Positions 58,742-64,000 of a stretch of 64,000 bases of DNA are shown piece by piece. Each line of letters opens with the position of its first letter. Positions within the stretch are counted from its first letter, which is position 1. The translations under genes were made by a program, and so were the position numbers. The notes beneath the pieces are model-generated. The model was not told the DNA's origin, searched no databases, and saw only the letters and a program-made list of their open reading frames with translations. Source of the stretch: Desulfobacillus sp041396245 (lineage in GTDB: Bacteria > Pseudomonadota > Gammaproteobacteria > Burkholderiales > Rhodocyclaceae); assembly GCA_041396245.1 (NCBI GenBank), contig JAWKYW010000003.1:1-64000 (forward strand). Reading direction: 5' to 3'.

Positions 58742-59023
58742 ATGCCCAAGACCATACCTGCCACACCTTCGAGTTACGACCGCGCGCGCGTCATCGAAAG
58801 ACCGGACGGATTCTATTGGCAGGACAAGGCCAGCGGCGAGGAGTACGGTCCCTTCCCCACCCTGCTCGAAGCGGCCGAAGACATGGAATACTGCGACGAG
58901 TCCGACTACGAGCCGGGCGAAACCCTGGCCGAGGCCGAGGACGAGTTGGGGATTTCAGACTGGATCGACCCGGACACGGGTGCGCTGGCGGAGGAAGGCC
59001 GGCCGCACATCGAGGATCACTGA
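58742..59023 (+). CDS. hypothetical acidic small protein
   Basis: This 93-residue, strongly acidic protein (many Glu and Asp after residue 45) has the segment RVIERPDGFYWQDKASGEEY. No family is recognised; length and charge suggest a soluble protein. A strong site GAAGGAAGGAGA precedes the ATG. The 213-bp gap before it, shared with the divergent Lon-like gene, is less GC-rich than average and probably holds both promoters. Confidence 0.7.
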   Translation: MPKTIPATPSSYDRARVIERPDGFYWQDKASGEEYGPFPTLLEAAEDMEYCDESDYEPGETLAEAEDELGISDWIDPDTGALAEEGRPHIEDH

Positions 59024-59105
59024 ACCCGCCGCCGCGGACATGCGATGCCGGGACGCGTGCTGGCGCAGGCGGAACTGATCGGCACCTACCAGAAGCGCCA
59101 GTAAC

Positions 59106-60278
59106 GTGACCCTGCCCGATTACGAGGGCGGCAGCATCGTCAACTTGATGCGTTCGCTCGGCGACGCCTGCGGCGCGGCATCGCCGCCCTTTCCCTATCC
59201 GCCCCTGCGCGAGGCAAAAGTCAGTCTCCGCAAGACGGCGCGCAACATTGTCCTGCTGGTCATCGACGGCCTCGGCTACGACTACCTCCAGCGACACGGC
59301 GCGGGCGGACACCTGCAGCGGCACCTGCAAGCCTGCCTCACCTCGGTCTTCCCCTCCACCACCGCCAGTGCCGTCACCACCTATCTCACCGGCCTGGCGC
59401 CGCAGCAGCACGCCCTGACCGGCTGGCACATGTACTTTTCCGAGCTGGATGCCATCGCCGCCGTGCTGCCGCTCAGTCCGCGCGGCGACGGTGCATTCGA
59501 TGCGCCGCCCGGCATGCTGTCGCGGCGGCTGTTCGGACATGCGCCCTTCACCGAACGCATCGCGCGACGCAGCGTCTTCGTCTCGCCGCAGGACATCGCC
59601 GGTTCGGAATTCAACCTCTATCACAGCGGCCGCGCCGCGGTACGCGGCTACAAGACGCTGGCCGAACTGTTCGGGCAGATCGCGGCAGCGATCCGGGAAG
59701 CCGTCATGCCTTCCTATCTCTACGCGTATTATCCGAAGCTCGACGCGCTGGCCCATCTCCACGGCGTCGCCAGCCCGCAGGTCGCGGCCCGGTTCGCCGC
59801 GCTCGACGAGGCCTTCGGCGCCTTTCTCTCCGCCATCGCCGGCAGCGATACGCTGGTGCTGGCCTGCGCCGACCACGGCTTCATCGATTCCCCGCCCGGG
59901 CGCCAGATCGATCTGGCGCAGCATCCCGACCTCGCGGCGACGCTGGCGCACCCGCTCTGCGGCGAGCGGCGCGTCGTCTACTGCTATGTCCGCCCCGGAC
60001 AGGCCGCCCGCTTCGAGGATTACGTGGCAACGCACCTCGGCCATTGCCTGGACGCCTTCCCCAGCCGCAGCCTGATCGCGCAGGGCTGGTTCGGCCCGGG
60101 CGCGGCGGATCCGCGCCTGGCCGGGCGCATCGGCGACTACGTGCTGGTGATGCGCGACGACTGGACACTGCTGGACCGGGTGGCTGGCGAGAAGCAGCAC
60201 CGCCAGATCGGCGTGCATGGCGGGGTCAGCGCCGACGAAATGCTGGTGCCGCTCGTGATCGCGGATACCGGGCGATGA
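59106..60278 (+). CDS. type I phosphodiesterase/nucleotide pyrophosphatase-like protein
   Basis: This 390-residue protein of the alkaline phosphatase superfamily has the first metal/nucleophile blocks VLLVIDGLGYDY near residue 50 and SVFPSTTASAVTT near 82 (nucleophilic Ser/Thr), and the second metal block CADHGFIDSPPGR near 258. The start appears to be GTG at 59106. It hydrolyses a phosphodiester or pyrophosphate of unknown identity. Its stop overlaps the ATG of endonuclease V (ATGA). Confidence 0.82.
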   Translation: MTLPDYEGGSIVNLMRSLGDACGAASPPFPYPPLREAKVSLRKTARNIVLLVIDGLGYDYLQRHGAGGHLQRHLQACLTSVFPSTTASAVTTYLTGLAPQQHALTGWHMYFSELDAIAAVLPLSPRGDGAFDAPPGMLSRRLFGHAPFTERIARRSVFVSPQDIAGSEFNLYHSGRAAVRGYKTLAELFGQIAAAIREAVMPSYLYAYYPKLDALAHLHGVASPQVAARFAALDEAFGAFLSAIAGSDTLVLACADHGFIDSPPGRQIDLAQHPDLAATLAHPLCGERRVVYCYVRPGQAARFEDYVATHLGHCLDAFPSRSLIAQGWFGPGAADPRLAGRIGDYVLVMRDDWTLLDRVAGEKQHRQIGVHGGVSADEMLVPLVIADTGR

Positions 60279-60949
60279 AAATCCGCCCGCTTCACGCCTG
60301 GGACCTGGCGCCGAAGGAGGCGATGGCGCTGCAGTCGCGCCTGGCCGCCCGGATCGTCCGCGACGACGACTTCGGTCCGGTCACCCGCGTCGCCGGCGTC
60401 GATGTCGGCTTCGAGGACCATGGCACCATGACGCGCGCCGCCGTCGCGGTGCTCGCCTTTCCGTCGCTGCAATTGGAAGTTTCGGCCATCGCCCGGCTCC
60501 CGACGCGCTTCCCCTACGTGCCGGGACTGCTCTCCTTCCGGGAAATCCCGGCCGTACTGGCGGCGATGACGCGACTCGAGGTGCGTCCCGATCTGCTGCT
60601 CTGCGACGGCCAGGGCATCGCCCACCCGCGCCGGTTCGGCATCGCCAGCCACCTCGGCCTGCTGCTCGACCTGCCCGCCATCGGCGTGGCCAAGACGCGC
60701 CTGATCGGCAGGCACGACGACGTGCCGGACACGCGCGGCGCCTGGGTGCCGCTCAGGGACGGAAAGGAGACGATCGGCGCCGTGCTGCGCACCCGCCAGG
60801 GCGTCAAGCCGCTCTACATCTCGTCCGGCCATCGCATCGGACTGGCCTCGTCGGTCGCCTGGGTCATGGCCTGCCTGACGCGCTACCGCCTGCCGGAGAC
60901 GACGCGCTGGGCCCACCGTCTCGCCTCAGAAAAAACTAGAGCGTCTTGA
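60275..60949 (+). CDS. nfi: endonuclease V
   Basis: This 224-residue DNA repair nuclease cuts near deaminated adenine (inosine). It has catalytic acidic residues in VAGVDVGFED near residue 40 and LLCDGQGIAHPRRFG near 110, and the RFPYVPGLLSFREIP block. It overlaps the preceding phosphodiesterase gene by 4 bp and converges with the GNAT gene, overlapping it by 14 bp. Confidence 0.94.
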   Translation: MKIRPLHAWDLAPKEAMALQSRLAARIVRDDDFGPVTRVAGVDVGFEDHGTMTRAAVAVLAFPSLQLEVSAIARLPTRFPYVPGLLSFREIPAVLAAMTRLEVRPDLLLCDGQGIAHPRRFGIASHLGLLLDLPAIGVAKTRLIGRHDDVPDTRGAWVPLRDGKETIGAVLRTRQGVKPLYISSGHRIGLASSVAWVMACLTRYRLPETTRWAHRLASEKTRAS

Positions 60950-61463
60950 CGACGTTGACGGTATCGCCCTCGCCCATGTCGCGATGGAACTCGAAGCCAA
61001 GCTGCCGGCAGAACTTCAGCATCTTGTGATTGCTCGCCAGCACGAAGCCGGCCATGGCCTTCAGCCCCTTGCTGCGCGCCGCCTCGATCAGCTCCAGCAT
61101 GAGGATGCCGGCCACCCCGGTGCCCTGCCAGGCATCGTCCACGGCGATGGCGAACTCGCAGCTTTCGCTGCCGGGCGTGACGACATAGCGGGCGACGCCG
61201 ATCTCGACCTCATGACCGTCGCGCATCACCGTGGCGATCAGCGCCATGTGCTGGTCATAGTCGATCGTCGTCATGTACTGCAGCTTGCGCGGCGCCAGCT
61301 CGCGCAGCTGGCCCATGAAACGGTTGTAGCGGGAATCGTCCGACAGGCCGCGCACGAAATCCTGCTCGATGGCGGCATCCTCCGGCCGGATGGGCCGGAT
61401 GACAACCTCGGTACCGTCGAACAGTCGGTGCGGGTGAACCAGATGCTGCGGATAGTCGGCCAT
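60936..61463 (-). CDS. GNAT family N-acetyltransferase
   Basis: This 175-residue protein has the acetyl-CoA site near GTGVAGILMLELIEAARSKG (residues 113-132). The N-terminal block VVIRPIRPEDAAIEQDFV resembles the acetyltransferase part of protein-lysine acetyltransferases such as YfiQ/Pat, but the large ligase-like domain is absent. Its substrate is unknown. The 74-bp gap to srkA is a divergent promoter region. Confidence 0.88.
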   Translation of the reverse strand: MADYPQHLVHPHRLFDGTEVVIRPIRPEDAAIEQDFVRGLSDDSRYNRFMGQLRELAPRKLQYMTTIDYDQHMALIATVMRDGHEVEIGVARYVVTPGSESCEFAIAVDDAWQGTGVAGILMLELIEAARSKGLKAMAGFVLASNHKMLKFCRQLGFEFHRDMGEGDTVNVVKTL

Positions 61464-61537
61464 CGTCGTTGGTCTTGTTGTTCTTGGTGTTGCAAAGCGC
61501 CCATGATAACGCGCCGGCGAGAACGTACAATGACGTC

Positions 61538-62536
61538 ATGGATTCCGGCCAGCACCCCTATTCCGGCCTCACCCCCGATGTCGTCCTGAACGCCCTCGAA
61601 GGCATCGGCCTGCCCTGCGACGGTGCCCTGCTGGCGCTCAACAGCTACGAAAACCGCGTCTATCAGGTCGGCCTAGTCGACGCGCCGCCGGTGGTGGCCA
61701 AGTTCTACCGGCCGGGACGCTGGAGCGATGCCGCCATCCTCGAGGAGCATGCCTTCGCGCAGGAACTGCACGCACGCGAGATCCCCGTCGTCGCGCCCCT
61801 GGCGCTGGCCGAAAACAAGACCTTGCATGCGGCGGCGGGATTCCGCTTCGCGGTCTTTCCGCGCTGCGGCGGCCGCGCCCCCGAACTGGACAAGCCGGAC
61901 ACCCTGCAATGGATGGGGCGCTTCCTCGGCCGCATCCACGCCGTCGGTGCGCTGTCCCCGTTTCGCGAACGCCCCGTACTCGACATCGCCAGCTTCGGCA
62001 TGGATTCGCGCGACTATCTGCTTGAGCACCGCTTCCTGCCCGACGACCTGCTGGCCGCCTGGCAAAGCGTCACCGGGCAGGCGCTCGACGGCGTACGCCG
62101 CTGCTACGAGCGCGCCGGGCCGGTGGCGTCGATCCGCCTCCACGGCGACTGCCATCCCGGCAACGTGCTATGGACGGATGATGGCGAAACGCGCGGCCCG
62201 CATTTCGTGGATTTCGACGACTGCCGCATGGGGCCGGCTGTACAGGATTTGTGGATGCTGCTGTCGGGAGAGCGTCCCGACATGACCCGCCAGCTCGCCG
62301 ACGTGCTCGCCGGCTATGAGGATTTCTGCGCGTTCGATGCGCGGGAACTGCACCTGGTGGAAGCGCTGCGCACCCTGCGCCTGCTGCACTACTCGGCCTG
62401 GCTGGCCCGGCGCTGGGACGACCCGGCCTTTCCGGCGGCCTTCCCCTGGTTCAATACCCAGCGCTACTGGCAGGACCGCATCCTCGAGCTGCGAGAGCAG
62501 ATCGCGCTGATGGACGAGCCGCCGCTGCCTGCCTGA
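61538..62536 (+). CDS. srkA: stress response serine/threonine kinase SrkA (RdoA/YihE)
   Basis: This 332-residue aminoglycoside-phosphotransferase-fold kinase has NSYENRVYQVG near residue 36 (ATP loop), catalytic HGDCHPGNVLW near 201 and the metal-binding HFVDFDD near 221. SrkA protects cells during stress in E. coli. The ATG at 61538 gives the family N-terminus (PYSGLTPDVVLNALE). It converges with the SYLF gene with 3 bp between stops. Confidence 0.93.
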   Translation: MDSGQHPYSGLTPDVVLNALEGIGLPCDGALLALNSYENRVYQVGLVDAPPVVAKFYRPGRWSDAAILEEHAFAQELHAREIPVVAPLALAENKTLHAAAGFRFAVFPRCGGRAPELDKPDTLQWMGRFLGRIHAVGALSPFRERPVLDIASFGMDSRDYLLEHRFLPDDLLAAWQSVTGQALDGVRRCYERAGPVASIRLHGDCHPGNVLWTDDGETRGPHFVDFDDCRMGPAVQDLWMLLSGERPDMTRQLADVLAGYEDFCAFDARELHLVEALRTLRLLHYSAWLARRWDDPAFPAAFPWFNTQRYWQDRILELREQIALMDEPPLPA

Positions 62537-62539
62537 TCG

Positions 62540-63085
62540 CTACTTGTCGATCTTGGTGATCTTCGAGCCCTCGAAGGTCAGGTTGGCCATCAGCCCCTTG
62601 TTCGAGAAGATGAAACCGATGATCGGCTTCTTCGCCGTCTCGGTGTCTACCGCGCCGCCCGCGCCCAGCGTGGCCAGGGCCACGCTGCCGTCTACGCCGG
62701 CCTTCCAGCCTTCGCTGCCGCGGAACTTCGACAAGGCGCGTTCCGTCATGAACAGGATGATCTGGCTGCGCGCCTGGGCGCCCAGTTGCAGGCCGATGGA
62801 GGCGGCGGCGATGTTGTAATAGGCCACCGGCTTGCCTCCTATGAGGAGCGCCCCCTCGCCGTACTCGCCGCCGATGCCGATGCCGGCCTTGACCACGTTG
62901 GGAAACACCAGCATCCCGGCGGCTCTTTGCGACAATTCCTTGCCGGCACTGGTGTGCTTGTAGAACGCCTGCACCGTCTGCCGGACTTCAGCGTTGATTT
63001 CCTCGCGCGATGCGGCCCAGGCATTCGCCGCGGCAAACAGCGCCAGCACCCCACCCAACTTCAACCAGCTTCTTGTCGCTTTCAT
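62540..63085 (-). CDS. secreted SYLF/YSC84-domain protein
   Basis: This 181-residue protein has a signal peptide (MKATRSWLKLGGVLALFAAA, cleavage after ANAWA near residue 24), followed by the lipid-binding SYLF domain (AAGMLVFPNVVKAGIGIGGEYG near 55 and AAASIGLQLGAQ near 93). It probably resides in the periplasm or at a membrane surface. The ATG at 63085 has a GGAGGGG ribosome site; a longer in-frame version lacks one. Bacterial function is not known. Confidence 0.88.
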   Translation of the reverse strand: MKATRSWLKLGGVLALFAAANAWAASREEINAEVRQTVQAFYKHTSAGKELSQRAAGMLVFPNVVKAGIGIGGEYGEGALLIGGKPVAYYNIAAASIGLQLGAQARSQIILFMTERALSKFRGSEGWKAGVDGSVALATLGAGGAVDTETAKKPIIGFIFSNKGLMANLTFEGSKITKIDK

Positions 63086-63196
63086 CGTCCCCTCCAATTC
63101 CGTTGTCCCGGACCGCATCGTATAACAAACGCATGACAGTCACGCGTCGGACGCGCAAAGAAAAGGGGCTGGCCTGAGCCAACCCCTTGTTTTATC

Positions 63197-63273
63197 TGGC
63201 GCGCCCGAAGAGATTCGAACTCCTGACCCCTTGGTTCGTAGCCAAGTACTCTATCCAGCTGAGCTACGGGCGC
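63197..63273 (-). tRNA. tRNA-Arg (anticodon ACG)
   Basis: This 77-nt cloverleaf on the minus strand has acceptor arms GCGCCCG and CGGGCGC, discriminator G and encoded CCA. The anticodon loop CTACGAA gives ACG, and the T-loop is standard (AGTTCGAATCT). Confidence 0.97.
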
Positions 63274-63298
63274 GTTGCTGCAAAATTATATCAAACTG

Positions 63299-63392
63299 TG
63301 GCGGAGAGAGAGGGATTCGAACCCTCGATACGGGTTTAAGCCCATATACTCCCTTAGCAGGGGAGCGCCTTCGACCACTCGGCCATCTCTCC
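63299..63392 (-). tRNA. tRNA-Ser (anticodon GCT)
   Basis: This 94-nt tRNA with the long variable arm of serine tRNAs lies on the minus strand. The acceptor is GGAGAGA with TCTCTCC, discriminator G and encoded CCA, and the anticodon loop CTGCTAA gives GCT. It lies 25 bp upstream of tRNA-Arg, and lysC precedes both in the same direction. Confidence 0.97.
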
Positions 63393-63464
63393 GGAGGGCT
63401 GGCGATATTACCGTTTTCGCCCGGCCCGGTCAAACCGGCAAGAAGACCTCCCTTGCGACATCCC

Positions 63465-64000
63465 TTACCCCGGCACCTGGTCGAGCTCGAAGGCCTTGTG
63501 CAGCACGCGCACGGCAAGCTCCAGGTATTTCTCGTCGATCACCACCGATATCTTGATCTCCGAGGTGGAGATCATCTGGATGTTGATGCCTTCCTCGGCC
63601 AGCGTGCGAAACATCTTGCTGGCGATACCGACGTGGGAACGCATGCCGACGCCAACCACGGAAACCTTGGCAATCCGGTTGTCGCCGGCAATCTCGCGCG
63701 CGCCGATGTGGCCCTTGACCTGTTCGAGGATGGCCGAGGCCTTGGCATATTCGCCGCGCGGCACGGTGAACGAGAAGTCGGTCGAGCCGTCGTGGCCGAC
63801 GTTCTGGATGATCATGTCCACGTCGATGTTGGATTCGGCCACCGGGCCGAGGATCTGGTAGGCGATGCCGGGCCGGTCGGGCACGCCGAGCACGGTGAGC
63901 TTGGCTTCGTCCCGGTTGAAGGCAATGCCGGAAATGATCGGTTGTTCCATCTTGATGTCTTCCTCGAAAGTGATCAGCGTGCCGGGGCCCTCCTGGCCGA
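63465..64000 (-). CDS. lysC: aspartate kinase, C-terminal part (cut by window edge)
   Basis: The last 178 or so residues of aspartate kinase, including both ACT regulatory domains (LTVLGVPDRPGIAYQILGP and VSVVGVGMRSHVGIASKMF). The frame continues upstream through GTLITFEED to the window edge, so the kinase domain lies outside. The enzyme phosphorylates aspartate at the start of lysine, threonine and methionine synthesis; the ACT domains bind the feedback inhibitor. An ATG at 63950 could be the internal start of a beta subunit, as known in some bacteria. Confidence 0.94.
   Translation of the reverse strand, partial: GQEGPGTLITFEEDIKMEQPIISGIAFNRDEAKLTVLGVPDRPGIAYQILGPVAESNIDVDMIIQNVGHDGSTDFSFTVPRGEYAKASAILEQVKGHIGAREIAGDNRIAKVSVVGVGMRSHVGIASKMFRTLAEEGINIQMISTSEIKISVVIDEKYLELAVRVLHKAFELDQVPG

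Overview
The window is GC-rich (roughly two thirds G+C), densely coded DNA from a betaproteobacterial chromosome, most likely a Rhodocyclales-like denitrifier or aromatic/ketone degrader. Supporting evidence is a complete poly-3-hydroxybutyrate set (phaC, two phaB, phaR, phaZ), an NnrS-type nitric-oxide-related membrane protein, bamD divergent from rluD, and a general layout typical of Azoarcus/Thauera relatives. The genus is inference; there is no rRNA in the window.

Region 1 (56-24905, all plus strand) is a catabolic island. It begins with thiolase, AMP-forming acyl-CoA ligase and a HyuA/HyuB pair, the gene set expected for ATP-dependent carboxylation of a ketone, CoA activation of the 3-oxo acid and thiolytic cleavage. 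Next come an acyl-CoA dehydrogenase, a two-subunit adenosylcobalamin-dependent mutase with methylmalonyl-CoA-mutase-type active-site residues, a three-subunit molybdenum hydroxylase (large subunit with an apparent frameshift), a class III CoA transferase and a 3-hydroxyacyl-CoA dehydrogenase/enoyl-CoA hydratase fusion. A promoter then precedes a TRAP carboxylate transporter (dctPQM), followed by a fused indolepyruvate-type ferredoxin oxidoreductase and NnrS.

Region 2 (24909-31092, minus strand) looks like the maturation operon for the two cofactor-demanding enzymes of region 1. Its first gene is a fusion of a MeaB-type GTPase (mutase chaperone) to XdhC (molybdenum cofactor chaperone). It is coupled by 4-bp overlaps to a molybdopterin-binding/cytidylyltransferase fusion, a SufS-type cysteine desulfurase and a SufU-like scaffold, then two small membrane proteins. 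This fusion and its context are the strongest candidate for an undescribed system here.

Region 3 (31217-34794, plus) starts from an AT-rich divergent promoter. It encodes two tandem paralogues of unknown function, a zinc ribbon protein, a cysteine-rich protein resembling the ATC-hydrolase family, an SDR and glutaryl-CoA dehydrogenase, and ends at a strong terminator. Region 4 (34918-36909) holds a small membrane protein, an SDR, and a 0.78-kb higBA toxin-antitoxin islet lying between an intact tRNA-Glu and a 34-bp copy of that tRNA's 3' end, followed by tRNA-Ala.

Region 5 (36967-64000) is mostly core genome: FAD-linked oxidase, rimO, the PHB cluster with a 271-bp MITE-like element at the phaC stop codon, ZIP and EamA transporters, pgeF-rluD, bamD, usp, paaH-like dehydrogenase, a diguanylate cyclase, a HAD phosphatase, an acyl-CoA ligase, phaZ, hpf, a Lon-like protease, a phosphodiesterase, endonuclease V, GNAT, srkA, a SYLF protein, tRNA-Arg, tRNA-Ser and the 3' part of lysC.

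At the DNA level the window carries several families of intergenic palindromes, often overlapping stop codons. It also carries an over-represented octamer AAAGTCAG/CTGACTTT (14 copies found by eye, five inside the 11-mer GACTGACTTTC), almost all within genes and in several reading phases, which suggests a signal at the DNA level.
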